Shown: positions 9,408 through 17,893, counted from the stretch's first letter. The stretch: 64,000 bases of DNA from Mucilaginibacter defluvii (GCF_039543225.1 NZ_BAABJI010000002.1:1488001-1552000); one strand, 5' to 3'. Numbers and translations: made by a program. Notes: generated by a model from the sequence alone, not told the origin.

Positions 9408-9724
9408 GATCTTCTTTTTAATTGAAGGAATACATTTCGTGTTTTGAATTGCAGATAACGCGGCAGGTATCGCTTAGCTGATCTCTTCATCAGGCCATAT
9501 TGTCCGTATTTGTGACTGAGTTTAAAGACCTGGTAAAAGAGCAAGCTTCCCAATGCACCTATGATGATCAGGCACATGGTCACCGGAATGCTAACCAGGT
9601 ACATTACTGCAAAGCCAATGAGCAAAATCACGAGGCCTGCCGCCAGGTAGCCAATATACTGCGCCTTTAGTCCTTTAAATTCAATAGGCTTATTGATACC
9701 TTTATTGATCTGATACAGTGCCAT
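9404..9724 (-). CDS. traF: Conjugative transposon protein TraF (DUF4133)
   Basis: 106 residues from the ATG at 9724; a longer frame would run back into traE. Two membrane helices lie at about 20-40 (YIGYLAAGLVILLIGFAVMY) and 47-67, followed by a basic tail. MALYQINKGINKPIEFKGLK is the hallmark TraF/DUF4133 N-terminus. It is a small inner-membrane protein probably equivalent to VirB3, located directly between TraE and the TraG ATPase as usual. Confidence 0.93.
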   Translation of the reverse strand: MALYQINKGINKPIEFKGLKAQYIGYLAAGLVILLIGFAVMYLVSIPVTMCLIIIGALGSLLFYQVFKLSHKYGQYGLMKRSAKRYLPRYLQFKTRNVFLQLKRRS

Positions 9725-9734
9725 AATGATGCTT

Positions 9735-10079
9735 TTAAACGCCGAAAAATGATTTGAGGACAGTAGCAACTACTACCAGAAAAATGCAGCTACCGAACCA
9801 GCTGGATGCCACCTTCCCGGTGTCATGCTCACCGTCGTTCCACTTTTTATAAACTTTTATTGCACCTACTAAGCCGACTAAAGCACCAATGGCATACATC
9901 AGTGTGGTGCCGGTGGTAAAATAACTTTTGACTTGCGTGGTTGCCTCCTGAATGCCCGCATTACCATCCTGTGCGTACAAGGTGGAGGCAAAAAGGATAA
10001 TTGTCAATGTGCCAAAGGCTTTCTTTAACAGAGGCCTCAGATCGTAACTTCTTTTTACTTGCTGTGTTTTCATGATCAT
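9735..10079 (-). CDS. traE: Conjugative transposon protein TraE (DUF4134, VirB2-like)
   Basis: 114 residues with a signal sequence (about 20-36, cleaved after LYAQ) and two membrane helices (about 56-75 and 92-110). GTTLMYAIGALVGLVGAIKV and KVASSWFGSCIFLVVVATVL are typical of TraE/DUF4134, the probable pilin-like (VirB2) component. Two ATGs (10079 and 10073) are possible and differ by two residues. It lies 14 bp after the traD-like gene and 10 bp before traF. Confidence 0.92.
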   Translation of the reverse strand: MIMKTQQVKRSYDLRPLLKKAFGTLTIILFASTLYAQDGNAGIQEATTQVKSYFTTGTTLMYAIGALVGLVGAIKVYKKWNDGEHDTGKVASSWFGSCIFLVVVATVLKSFFGV

Positions 10080-10093
10080 TCATTTTAAAGGGT

Positions 10094-10636
10094 TTAAAAA
10101 GTGTTACTCGTCCAGGCAGGCAGATCATTGCTTGCCAAGTCGAAAGGCAGTTTTCTGTGCGATTCATTCAATATGTGCTCAGTTACCTGTAGATAGTTTA
10201 TTTGCAGCTCATATGGTTTATAGGAGGTAAGCAGAATGTTAAGCAATGAAATAAATTCTGATTTACTGTCAACGTCTGTAAAAGCATCAATGAGTTTGTC
10301 CGTCTCGTTAAGCAGTTGCGCTTGCGGCAGTAATTCACCGGGCTTTGCTGCTGTTGCTTCAGTAAACGGTTCCTTTGAGTTTTCGTCGATGTCGGCTTCC
10401 GCAAATTGTAATTCTTCATCGGCTACGACGGTGATGCTTTGATCTTGCTTAGCCTGACCCATCACTGCAAAAGATGATAGGTTGCTAGTTGGGGCAAGTG
10501 CCTGACCTGGGTGCTTAGCTATAAAAAGATTGGTAACCTCGCGTTGATAGTAGCGAAGGATCACATACAGGTAGTAAGATGCGCTTATGATAGCGATGGC
10601 TGCAAAATACTGCTGCCAGGAGATGGATGACAACAT
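10094..10636 (-). CDS. TraD-like membrane-anchored protein, first gene of the tra operon
   Basis: 180 residues with one N-terminal transmembrane helix (about 8-26, QYFAAIAIISASYYLYVILR), an acidic, Ala/Glu/Thr-rich variable middle and a conserved helical C-terminal part (about 110-170, DKLIDAFTDVDSKSEFISLL). It is the first gene of the transfer operon and lies 74 bp downstream of the 30-bp regulatory element at 10710. Genes in this position of CTnDOT-like elements are called traD or hypothetical. The function is unknown. Confidence 0.7.
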   Translation of the reverse strand: MLSSISWQQYFAAIAIISASYYLYVILRYYQREVTNLFIAKHPGQALAPTSNLSSFAVMGQAKQDQSITVVADEELQFAEADIDENSKEPFTEATAAKPGELLPQAQLLNETDKLIDAFTDVDSKSEFISLLNILLTSYKPYELQINYLQVTEHILNESHRKLPFDLASNDLPAWTSNTF

Positions 10637-10683
10637 AACACTTTGATTTTAAAGACCATCTGCACCATGCAGCGATCTCGAAA

Positions 10684-10739
10684 GCAAAGGTTGGCGTATC
10701 CAAAAAAATTTTATCACACCTCATGTACAAGGTAGGATA
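10684..10739 (-). promoter_or_regulatory. Shared regulatory element upstream of the tra operon (copy A)
   Basis: Positions 10710-10739 match 16545-16574 at 28 of 30 positions (plus-strand core TATCACACCTCATGTAC followed by A/G then AGGTAGG). The core contains the imperfect dyad ACCTC-ATGTAC-GAGGT, exact in copy B. On the transcribed strand a TTTGC box (10684-10688) follows at exactly the same distance as in copy B and could be the -7 element. It lies between rteC and the first tra gene. Confidence 0.7.
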
Positions 10740-10780
10740 AATTTTTTGTAACAATTTGAAAACCAGCCTGTTAAAAACGG

Positions 10781-11647
10781 CTATAATTTTAGCTTTTGTT
10801 GAATAGAGCCTTCTTCATCGAGTTTTTGATCCATTTTACGGAGTAAGGCAAGCTTTAACTTATCAAGTAATATCGTACGATCCTTTTTTCTCCGCGTCAT
10901 ATCGGTGTACTTGTGATAGTACTGGCCAAGTTCAATATGAAAAACCGTTTGAAAAAAGCTAACAACCGTTTTGATCTCCGCATTGCCATTATTAAATACC
11001 CCAGCAGCAACCAGCGCGTAAATCAGCTCAATCAGATCGGTCTTCGAAAATGTCCAGGTAAGGGGCAATTCAAGGCTCATTTCAGGCGGACGCTCATCAT
11101 GATTATTGAGCTTTTGCAGTTCGATATTCAAAAAATCCTGGTATTTTTCGTTGGCGATAATGTTGGAAAGCTTGTAGTCGTGACTGGTTGAATACACTTC
11201 GTCTTCTTCAAATTTTTCCAGTTCTACATGTACATCAAATCCGCCGCGCGTAAAATAAACTTCATCCATCTGCGTAGAACCTGAGCGATAATATTGATAG
11301 AAGGCGGCGTTATGGTCAAAGTAACGTTTGAGATCAGCCAGTTCAGAATTAATGTAATCTTTCAAGTGATCTTCGGCACCGGTCGGCCTTTTCATCAAGT
11401 AATTATAGACGTTGATGAAGTAGATGTATTTGCTGTAAAATTGTGGTTTTACTTCCTTAAAGAAGTGAATCTCATCTTCGACGCTCTCGAATGAATAAGT
11501 GGAAATGTAGTTCTTTAACTTGGCCATCGCTTTTTTGCAAAGCAGGATCGAGGCTTTGTATTGTTCAGCTAAAGGTTCTCCGTTAGTAGAGATTTCGTTT
11601 AATTGGTTTTCAAGCGCGCTGTAGAAGCGCTCGGTGATAGTTCTCAT
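10781..11647 (-). CDS. rteC: RteC-family regulator of ICE transfer
   Basis: 288 residues matching the RteC family, which in CTnDOT activates excision-gene expression. Family-typical segments are AEQYKASILLCKKAMAKLKN near residue 28, EIHFFKEVKPQFYSKYIYF near 58 and the C-terminal helical region with LTWTFSKTDLIELIYALVAA (about 200-220), which ends in a basic MTRRKKDRTILLDKL stretch. It is convergent with nothing and lies directly upstream of the tra promoter element, so it could act on that element. There is no rteA/rteB two-component pair in the window. Confidence 0.85.
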   Translation of the reverse strand: MRTITERFYSALENQLNEISTNGEPLAEQYKASILLCKKAMAKLKNYISTYSFESVEDEIHFFKEVKPQFYSKYIYFINVYNYLMKRPTGAEDHLKDYINSELADLKRYFDHNAAFYQYYRSGSTQMDEVYFTRGGFDVHVELEKFEEDEVYSTSHDYKLSNIIANEKYQDFLNIELQKLNNHDERPPEMSLELPLTWTFSKTDLIELIYALVAAGVFNNGNAEIKTVVSFFQTVFHIELGQYYHKYTDMTRRKKDRTILLDKLKLALLRKMDQKLDEEGSIQQKLKL

Positions 11648-11768
11648 GATAAGGCTAATATTAGGTTTAGTAAATGCTAAAAAATGCTGATCCTTCAGGA
11701 AATTTAGGGGTGCGTCCAGAACTGGCGCCGAGGCCTAAAATTTCTTTATAATCAAAAACAGTTGTTAA

Positions 11769-12002
11769 TCAGGTTTTATCAGACAAGTTCTTTGTCAGTA
11801 TGTCTATGAGGGTAACATTTAATCCTTCTGCAATCTCCTGTAGATACACATAGGACGGGTTTATATTTCCGGCTTCCAGACGCTGAATCGATTGCTGATC
11901 CTTTCCGATGGAATGGGCAAGCTGTGCCTGAGAAACGCCCGCTTCCTTACGAATTGCACGTATTTTTTCTCCCAGATTCTTTAATAGTACTTCCTTTTTC
12001 AT
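11769..12002 (-). CDS. XRE-family helix-turn-helix regulator
   Basis: 77 residues forming one Cro/CI-type helix-turn-helix domain: IRAIRKEAGVSQAQLAHSIG (helices 1-2), KDQQSIQRLEAGNINPSYVY (recognition helix). It probably represses its own promoter or other ICE promoters. A perfect 6-bp dyad (ACAACG-GATA-CGTTGT, 12041-12056) lies 39 bp upstream. It sits between rteC and the coupling protein in the regulatory part of the element. Confidence 0.85.
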   Translation of the reverse strand: MKKEVLLKNLGEKIRAIRKEAGVSQAQLAHSIGKDQQSIQRLEAGNINPSYVYLQEIAEGLNVTLIDILTKNLSDKT

Positions 12003-12040
12003 CGGAAGTATAAAAGAATACTAATAGCGCTGGAATTATC

Positions 12041-12056
12041 ACAACGGATACGTTGT
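12041..12056. promoter_or_regulatory. Candidate operator dyad of the XRE gene
   Basis: ACAACG-GATA-CGTTGT is a perfect inverted repeat 39 bp upstream of the XRE start codon. Its size suits a small HTH dimer. Binding by the adjacent regulator is inferred. Confidence 0.4.
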
Positions 12057-12098
12057 ATTATTGAGCATGATAAATATTAAGCAATATTTTTACATATT

Positions 12099-14036
12099 TC
12101 AACATATTTTAGAAAGTACACCATCAACCAAATCTCTGATGTCATCCTTTATTTGCTGATATACCATTAACACGTCTCCATGGTCAACATTTCTTACCGA
12201 TGGTATAGGCTGGTAAGCCAATTCCTCTCGCTTCAAAGCATCGTGGTCGTTTTGTATCTCGTTATGAAATACTTTCAAGCTGATCTTATTGGTAGGGTCG
12301 TCAGCAACCATACCCACAAATTCACCCGAAGATAGTCCTGCAATTTTCGAAGCGGGTATCGCAAAGTCGAGTTGAGTAGAACGGCTCACCGAAGTGTCCT
12401 GGCTATTGATCGATACACTTTCCTTCTGCTGGTTGATCTTGCCAAAGCGCTCTGACAACTGTTTGGCTGTATCGCCGGTTACCTGCCCGCAAATGATATT
12501 ACCTACAATGTTCATAATAACCTCTGCCTGGTCTCGTCCATAATCCTTTTTAAGCTGGCTATAGTCCTGAACCGCCAGTGTCACGGCAACCTTATTTGAC
12601 CTTGCTGTAGCAATGAGATTGTCAATGCCGTTAAAGTAGATAGTTGGAAACTCATCAAAGATCAGGCTGCATTTTTGGCGGTTCTTTTGGTTGACCAGCT
12701 TGTTAATGCGGTTGATATACAAGGACAGGACAGCGCCGTTGACCTGTGACTTTTGCGGATTATTGGCAAGGCAGACGATCTTCGGTTCATCAGGATTATT
12801 GATGTCTAATGAAAAATCATTGCCACTTAACACATAATAAAGTTGAGGTGAAGACAGCCTCGCCAAACTGATCTTAGCACTTGCTACCTGACCTTCCAAC
12901 TGCTCATACGCCTCATTTTGCCAAGCAGAAATAAAAGGATTGATTAAAACTTCAATTTCAGGTTCCTGTAGCAAAACTTCAAAGAGTTCCTTGTAATCGA
13001 CTTGGGCTAATTCGATGACATGCGGCAACGTACAAAAGCGGCCGTCTTGGTACTTTCTTAAAAACCACATAATAGCTGTGATGAAGTTGATCGGTGATTC
13101 TACAAAGAAGTCGCCTTGCTTTTTGATCCACTCACGGTTTAACCCTAACATGATCGTACGGCTGGCATCAATCGCATCTGTTATGTCCAGCATGGTTTCC
13201 GGCTCCAATGGATTGGCACGGTGCATGATCTGTTCCAGGTTGATCACATACTGAGTCGGTTTAACCTTGTACTTGTGAGCGTGTTGAAGCAAGGCGTTAT
13301 AGGCAATCCTGGTCAGATCGTCGTACTTAAAATCATAAATCAGCATGGCAAAACCTTTTTGGATATGCTGTGTGATAATGTGACGGATGACGAAGTAGGA
13401 TTTTCCCGAACCCGGACTACCACCAATCAAAGTGCCGCGAAAGGGGTTGATGATATTGATCCAGCTTTTACGCGCCTTTCCTTTCAGGTGGTAGATAGCA
13501 GGCAAGTTGATCGAATACTCATTGTCGAGGTATCGTTCTTCCTGTGGGAACGATTCGTTAGCCTTATTAAAAATGTCATCAGCCAGCTTCAATTTGAGCA
13601 TTCTGAACAAGGCACTTAGTCCTGACAACATCAATAAGTATCCCAACGAAGTAATGCCGATATATAGTAAAGCCCTGGTTGATAACGAATAATTAACTTT
13701 GAGGAATGCTGAACTGACAAAGTATAACAGCAAGCCAGTAAACGCATAAGCAGCAATTGTTTTAAGTCTGATCTTTTCATCTTTCTTACCCTTGCTGCCT
13801 AATAAGGAAATCAATAACGCACATAGCGCAGCCAACTTTGCATATAACACGCTTTCAAATACTGCCATCTTCGAGACAGACTGTAAGATACTGTTGACGA
13901 CCGGCTTGGTCAAACCCCAATGCTGAAATGCAGCATAGCAGGTTATGTAAAAATGAAGAATGAGAATTGCCAGGCTGATGAACCGGGTAAAATCAATGAT
14001 CCTTCTTAATGCTTGTTCGTTTTCACCTGTTTGCAT
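12099..14036 (-). CDS. Type IV coupling protein (TraG/VirD4 family, MobC-like)
   Basis: 645 residues. Four N-terminal membrane helices (about 15-35, 60-80, 92-112, 120-142) are followed by the ATPase domain with Walker A GGSPGSGKSYFV near residue 207 and the Walker B region CSLIFDEFPTIYFNG near residue 460. It recruits the relaxase-DNA complex to the mating pore. In this element it lies 11 bp downstream of the relaxase, the usual order mob accessory, relaxase, coupling protein. It is distinct from the VirB4-type TraG at 6918-9407. Confidence 0.93.
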   Translation of the reverse strand: MQTGENEQALRRIIDFTRFISLAILILHFYITCYAAFQHWGLTKPVVNSILQSVSKMAVFESVLYAKLAALCALLISLLGSKGKKDEKIRLKTIAAYAFTGLLLYFVSSAFLKVNYSLSTRALLYIGITSLGYLLMLSGLSALFRMLKLKLADDIFNKANESFPQEERYLDNEYSINLPAIYHLKGKARKSWINIINPFRGTLIGGSPGSGKSYFVIRHIITQHIQKGFAMLIYDFKYDDLTRIAYNALLQHAHKYKVKPTQYVINLEQIMHRANPLEPETMLDITDAIDASRTIMLGLNREWIKKQGDFFVESPINFITAIMWFLRKYQDGRFCTLPHVIELAQVDYKELFEVLLQEPEIEVLINPFISAWQNEAYEQLEGQVASAKISLARLSSPQLYYVLSGNDFSLDINNPDEPKIVCLANNPQKSQVNGAVLSLYINRINKLVNQKNRQKCSLIFDEFPTIYFNGIDNLIATARSNKVAVTLAVQDYSQLKKDYGRDQAEVIMNIVGNIICGQVTGDTAKQLSERFGKINQQKESVSINSQDTSVSRSTQLDFAIPASKIAGLSSGEFVGMVADDPTNKISLKVFHNEIQNDHDALKREELAYQPIPSVRNVDHGDVLMVYQQIKDDIRDLVDGVLSKIC

Positions 14037-14047
14037 AACTGTAAAAT

Positions 14048-15301
14048 TTAAAGTGAATGCCCTCTGCGTTTTTTCTTTCGTTTTCTTTGCTGTAGCCTGC
14101 CGATGGCCGCCATATCTTGTTTTTCCTCCTGGTACAAGGCTTCGATGATTAAATTGCTATTGTTGAAGTTGTTATTACCCGTTATTCCTGAATTATCAGG
14201 TAATTGATTACTGCCGGATAGGTCAGCGCTATGGCCAGGTTTAATGCTTGCTTCGGATTGTGCGAAGATTTGTGAAAGGCTGTTTGCGCTATAGTTCTTC
14301 CCTATATCACTGCCGTTAAAAACAACTTTAGCATTGTGATCGACGAAGCTTATCCCATACAATCTGCCATCTTCACTATGCCTAAAAATGGCTTCAATGT
14401 TTTGTGCCTTAAGCTTTAATTGAAACTCTATTTTATCAATAGGTTTGCTTAGCAGATCGTCAACTGTTTGCTTAAGTTGCTCTCTTAGTGATTTGCGCAG
14501 CACCTCATTTAAAGCGAAACGTCCTTCCAATGCCTTTAAAGTCGGTTTGCCGTAAATACTGCTCGCCTTAATGGGAACGCCGATCTTTCCGCCTTTACCA
14601 TCCAAAGCCCAATAAACCAAACCGTTTTTCTCATACATCCGGGATTCTTTTGAACCCCGGTCAGCCGTCACGTTGAAGCGATTCAGAACCGCATTAAATT
14701 CGGGAATGCTGGTAAACTTATATGTTCGCAATACTTCATTAACCACGTTAGTAATTGCTCGCTTTGTATCCGATTTTCCATACGTCACTTGTTCCAGGGA
14801 AAGAGAATTGAAGTTTTGTTGTGGTTTGCCTTGGTCTTCTGCCTTGACTAATCCAAAATTCAACTCTACTTTTTTTCTCGATTGCTCGGAGGCTTTATTT
14901 GCCAGTAAGTGAAAACTGATCCGTTCACCATCCGGCTTTATGTTAGTTGACACTAAATGCAGGTGTGGATGACCAGCATCGTAATGTTGATAGACAAGGT
15001 AAGGTTGCTTGCCAAACCCTAAACCTTCCATGTATTCGTCGGCGATTTGCTGAAGGGTCCATTTATCTAAATTTTCTCCCACCGCAAAATTCAGTGACAC
15101 GTGCAAGGTGTTGACTTGAGTGCGCTCATTCCGTTTGGTCAGATCAGTCAACCGGTTCACCTTATCGCTGAAAGACAGGTCAAACGGCTCCTTCAAATAA
15201 CCTTGTGAGAGGATTAATTCAGCCTTGCCTAAACGTACCTTATGCTCGTTGTAATTTATTGCCCCGAGGATGCTTCGCCCGGTTTTAATTTTTGCGACCA
15301 T
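14048..15301 (-). CDS. mobB: Relaxase / mobilisation nuclease (MobB-like)
   Basis: 417 residues. The relaxase nuclease domain covers about 1-220, with a candidate catalytic Tyr17 in GAINYNEHK and the metal-binding three-His motif HPHLH at 111-115. The C-terminal 200 residues are variable, and the end is very basic (RKRKKKRRGHS). The enzyme nicks oriT and stays bound to the 5' end during transfer. It overlaps the upstream mobilisation gene by 46 bp and precedes the coupling protein by 11 bp. Confidence 0.93.
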   Translation of the reverse strand: MVAKIKTGRSILGAINYNEHKVRLGKAELILSQGYLKEPFDLSFSDKVNRLTDLTKRNERTQVNTLHVSLNFAVGENLDKWTLQQIADEYMEGLGFGKQPYLVYQHYDAGHPHLHLVSTNIKPDGERISFHLLANKASEQSRKKVELNFGLVKAEDQGKPQQNFNSLSLEQVTYGKSDTKRAITNVVNEVLRTYKFTSIPEFNAVLNRFNVTADRGSKESRMYEKNGLVYWALDGKGGKIGVPIKASSIYGKPTLKALEGRFALNEVLRKSLREQLKQTVDDLLSKPIDKIEFQLKLKAQNIEAIFRHSEDGRLYGISFVDHNAKVVFNGSDIGKNYSANSLSQIFAQSEASIKPGHSADLSGSNQLPDNSGITGNNNFNNSNLIIEALYQEEKQDMAAIGRLQQRKRKKKRRGHSL

Positions 15302-15678
15302 AATTCTGAAAAATTTTGCATGCGGTCTTTGATTTGGGCGATGGCGGGATCAACTTTAGTCCCGATGATGGACATCAGCGATAACCACAAACGATTGTCT
15401 GCTGAGCCATGTGCAGCGTTGATCTGACGAACAGCCTGGTTCAAATTATTACCGATAGCATTGAGCTCCCGGCGCAGCAATGAAAGCTCTTCGAGCATCT
15501 CATCCATGGACTTGTCCCGGTAGTTTACGGTGATCGGCTTTTCCAATAAAACGCACCGAATGTACTCGCTCATCTTCCTGAAACGTGTCTTTTTAAAACG
15601 ATTATCGATCAGTAAAAATTCGCCAGGTTTAAATCTTGTGGTGATCTTTCGTAACCTGTTTTCTTTTTCATTTTCCAT
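15256..15678 (-). CDS. mobA: Relaxosome accessory protein (MobA/MobC-like, ribbon-helix-helix)
   Basis: 140 residues. The N-terminal half (RITTRFKPGEFLLIDNRFKK, then RKMSEYIRCVLL) fits a ribbon-helix-helix DNA-binding fold. The C-terminal half (ELSLLRRELNAIGNNLNQAV) has the NLNQ signature of Bacteroidota plasmid mobilisation proteins. It probably binds oriT with the relaxase, with which it overlaps by 46 bp. A hairpin-rich non-coding stretch lies just upstream. Confidence 0.88.
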   Translation of the reverse strand: MENEKENRLRKITTRFKPGEFLLIDNRFKKTRFRKMSEYIRCVLLEKPITVNYRDKSMDEMLEELSLLRRELNAIGNNLNQAVRQINAAHGSADNRLWLSLMSIIGTKVDPAIAQIKDRMQNFSELWSQKLKPGEASSGQ

Positions 15679-15692
15679 AACTCACCTCATCT

Positions 15693-15837
15693 AAAAATCC
15701 GACTTCGGAGGATTTTTAACGAGCCCCCGGACTGACTTCGGAAGGGAGGGCAAGATTCCGTTGTCCGACAACGGTTTATCTTGCTGATTGCTCAAAAATG
15801 CAATCTCGTCCTTATGCAAAATCCTCGATTCGGATTT
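15693..15837. other. Hairpin-rich stretch, candidate oriT
   Basis: This 174-bp non-coding gap upstream of the mobilisation genes holds three inverted repeats. The first is 15693-15717 (AAAAATCC / GGATTTTT, with a second dyad TCCGA-CT-TCGGA inside). The second is 15751-15783 (outer CAAGAT / ATCTTG, inner CCGTTGTC-C-GACAACGG). The third is 15819-15837 (AAATCC / GGATTT). Position beside the relaxase genes suggests oriT. None has a T-run that would make a clear terminator for the upstream gene, although the first could act as one. Confidence 0.5.
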
Positions 15838-15852
15838 GGTTAGCATCATTAC

Positions 15853-16173
15853 TTAGATAGATTCACTATAAAATGGGGACTGCCGAAACCTGCGTTTCAC
15901 TTCTTGCCGATAGTTGTAAATCCATTCAGCAGCACAAACTTTCCAATTGTGAATCGCGCCGCCGGTTGGTGTTTTCCAGGCTCGATTTTCATGTTCATCA
16001 TAGAACGTATCCGCCAATTGGGCTTCACCTTTTTGATCAAAATAGATCAGTATTGCGTCCTTATTAGGAGGCATCGAGGTGCCCATACCATCATAAGTCG
16101 ATGCTCCTTTTTCCCGCCCTAACACGACCTCATTCGACCGTCCCGGAATGGTGCGTTTAGCCTTACGTTTCAT
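15853..16173 (-). CDS. Hypothetical protein of the mobilisation block
   Basis: 106 residues, basic at the N-terminus (MKRKAKRTIPGRSNEVVLG), with a compact predicted alpha/beta middle (DAILIYFDQKGEAQLADTFY) and a basic helical end. I do not recognise a family. Its start overlaps the stop of the upstream HTH gene by 4 bp (ATGA), so the two are probably cotranslated under regulatory element B. A DNA-binding or relaxosome role is possible but not shown. Confidence 0.65.
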   Translation of the reverse strand: MKRKAKRTIPGRSNEVVLGREKGASTYDGMGTSMPPNKDAILIYFDQKGEAQLADTFYDEHENRAWKTPTGGAIHNWKVCAAEWIYNYRQEVKRRFRQSPFYSESI

Positions 16174-16499
16174 GCCATTTTCATCTGATCGTTCAACTTA
16201 CCAGAAGCCATCAGCTTCTCAATTTCCTCAGAATTGTAGTAGGTAACACCACCCAGTTTTTTGAAAGGGATTAGACCTTTATCCCGGAGATATTGCAGTT
16301 TACTTTCGGACAGCCGGAGCATTTTTTTAATCTCAAAAGCTTTCAGCCACTGGTGGCCGGGCTGCCCGGATTGTTCTTTGAGTAGCTTTTTAATGTCAAC
16401 GATAAGCTGTTGCTTGAAGTCGAGCAAGTCCTGAACCGTGATTAGCTGATCTCGGTTTACTTTAGGAAAGTCATGTTGGATTTCATTATGATTTGCCAT
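16170..16499 (-). CDS. Excisionase/MerR-like helix-turn-helix protein
   Basis: 109 residues. The C-terminal half is a winged HTH of the excisionase type (WLKAFEIKKMLRLSESKLQY ... LIPFKKLGGVTYYNSEEIEKLM), common in Bacteroidota mobile elements. The N-terminal half is helical. It could be a recombination directionality factor or a relaxosome/transcription factor. It is the first gene of the mob operon, 46 bp downstream of the shared element B. Confidence 0.82.
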   Translation of the reverse strand: MANHNEIQHDFPKVNRDQLITVQDLLDFKQQLIVDIKKLLKEQSGQPGHQWLKAFEIKKMLRLSESKLQYLRDKGLIPFKKLGGVTYYNSEEIEKLMASGKLNDQMKMA

Positions 16500-16518
16500 A
16501 GCTTAAAATTTAGCAACA

Positions 16519-16574
16519 GCAAATGTGAAAAACAGAAAAATAAATTTATCACACCTCATGTACGAGGTAGGGTA
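16519..16574 (-). promoter_or_regulatory. Shared regulatory element upstream of the mob operon (copy B)
   Basis: Positions 16545-16574 repeat the element at 10710-10739 with two A/G differences. The dyad ACCTC-ATGTAC-GAGGT is exact here. A TTTGC box on the transcribed strand (16519-16523) lies 22 bp from the element, the same spacing as in copy A. The rest of the 222-bp gap up to 16721 shows nothing I can name. Confidence 0.7.
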
Positions 16575-16721
16575 TTTTTATTTTCGTCCAACTCATAAAC
16601 TTTGTGATGGGCATGACTAGTTTAACATTAAAAAGCCAGGCTGGTAGTCTATGTCAACGAAATGACGGGGTACAACTTGAAAGTCGCAATATCACGATAC
16701 AGATAATTGGGAGTTGATAGA

Positions 16722-17489
16722 TTAAAATGTCCACAAGCATGAAACAATACCAGTGTCAGAAACACGATAACATTGCTCCCAAAGTTGCCATGTTCTTTTA
16801 GTTTTGATGTTAAAATCATCCGGAAACCATTCTATGGCATCTACTTTTTCGGGTCTATCTTCTTTTGTCTTGTTATAAAATAAATCACCGGCAACCGTAT
16901 AAACGGGCACTTTGCTTTCATACTCGATAAACTCAAATGGAAAGCCTTGTGTATACTGCTTCCATTTGATTATCCCATTTTCAATAAAAATAATCATTAC
17001 AGGGAAGTCTCCCAAAAAACGGTACTTCAAGAATGTGGCAATCAATGACACGTTAAAATAATGGGCAGTATCCTGTATGAGAGAAATATCAAGTTTCTTA
17101 CCTGCAACTTTCTGCTTAAACAGCGGCGATGGCATTAATAATTCAGACGCGAAGTCATTAGCTTGTTGCTCCTGCGGACCTTTCTGAAACCAATCAGATA
17201 GTGTTTTATCGGTGTCTGAAAATAAGGGGACTACATTTTTATGGAGGCAGAAATGACCAATCTCATGTGCAATCACCCAAATTTTTCTTGGTTCATAATT
17301 GATTTCAGAGTTTATCGTAATTATGGCATTATCACCTTTGATCAATATACGCCCCTCTGATCCGGATAGGGGTTGATATTTCAGAACACCATTTAACGAA
17401 AAAACGATGTCCTCCATGGAGAGATCGCCAGGTTTCGACCAACCGATCTCATGAAGAAGCTGAAGTGCTTTGGTACTAGGATTAACCAT
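16722..17489 (-). CDS. ImmA/IrrE-family metallopeptidase
   Basis: 255 residues. The zinc motif HEIGH is at 75-79, and the downstream glutamate helix is EQQANDFASELLMP near 107-120, as in ImmA, IrrE and CapP proteases, which cut HTH repressors. A C-terminal domain (about 140-255) includes VSLIATFLKYRF and ends with a Cys-containing WEQCYRVSDTGIVSCLW. It overlaps the preceding helical protein by 8 bp and closes a three-gene unit divergent from the CBASS operon. Unlike classical pairs, no XRE repressor is adjacent; a sigma-like protein is present instead. Confidence 0.88.
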   Translation of the reverse strand: MVNPSTKALQLLHEIGWSKPGDLSMEDIVFSLNGVLKYQPLSGSEGRILIKGDNAIITINSEINYEPRKIWVIAHEIGHFCLHKNVVPLFSDTDKTLSDWFQKGPQEQQANDFASELLMPSPLFKQKVAGKKLDISLIQDTAHYFNVSLIATFLKYRFLGDFPVMIIFIENGIIKWKQYTQGFPFEFIEYESKVPVYTVAGDLFYNKTKEDRPEKVDAIEWFPDDFNIKTKRTWQLWEQCYRVSDTGIVSCLWTF

Positions 17490-17889
17490 TATTGCTATCA
17501 GCCTCGTTTGCCCGATCTTTAAGTATTTCCATAAAGTGTAGCATTTCCTGATCCTCTAAAATCTCCTGCTCATCTTTTTTGGAAAGTTCGGTAAACCGAT
17601 TGAACATCGGCACCAACTTTGTCTGATCGCTTGGACTAAACAGTTTTCTAAATTCTTCAATGCCTTTTTGTTTTAGAAGTTGAAGTTGGCTAACAGCGTC
17701 TGCATAACGCTGACGGTTTGCATCGGCTTTTAATTTAGCTGTTAATTGTTTGATCTTTAGCAGGTGGTTGTTAACCACCGAGTCTGGTTTAGCCTCTAAT
17801 TCAGCCAACACATCCTGATCGTCTTGCTGGTAGTTGATCTCCAGCATTAACCCATATAGGTTATTTAAAATTTGCTTATTGGTCGGCAT
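17482..17889 (-). CDS. Helical protein of unknown function between sigma-like and protease genes
   Basis: 135 residues, almost entirely predicted alpha-helical and charged, with a Leu/Lys-rich middle (LLKIKQLTAKLKADANRQRY) that could form a coiled coil. There is no signal peptide or membrane segment. I do not recognise a family. It starts 4 bp after the sigma-like gene and overlaps the metallopeptidase by 8 bp, so the three are probably one operon. It could be an anti-sigma or adaptor protein and a protease substrate; this is inference from position only. Confidence 0.7.
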   Translation of the reverse strand: MPTNKQILNNLYGLMLEINYQQDDQDVLAELEAKPDSVVNNHLLKIKQLTAKLKADANRQRYADAVSQLQLLKQKGIEEFRKLFSPSDQTKLVPMFNRFTELSKKDEQEILEDQEMLHFMEILKDRANEADSNNG

Positions 17890-17893
17890 AGCT

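Noticed and set aside
10515..10754. Minus-strand reading frame of 79 codons across the tra promoter region
   Set aside because: It runs through the shared regulatory element and overlaps the traD-like gene in another frame; no protein features.
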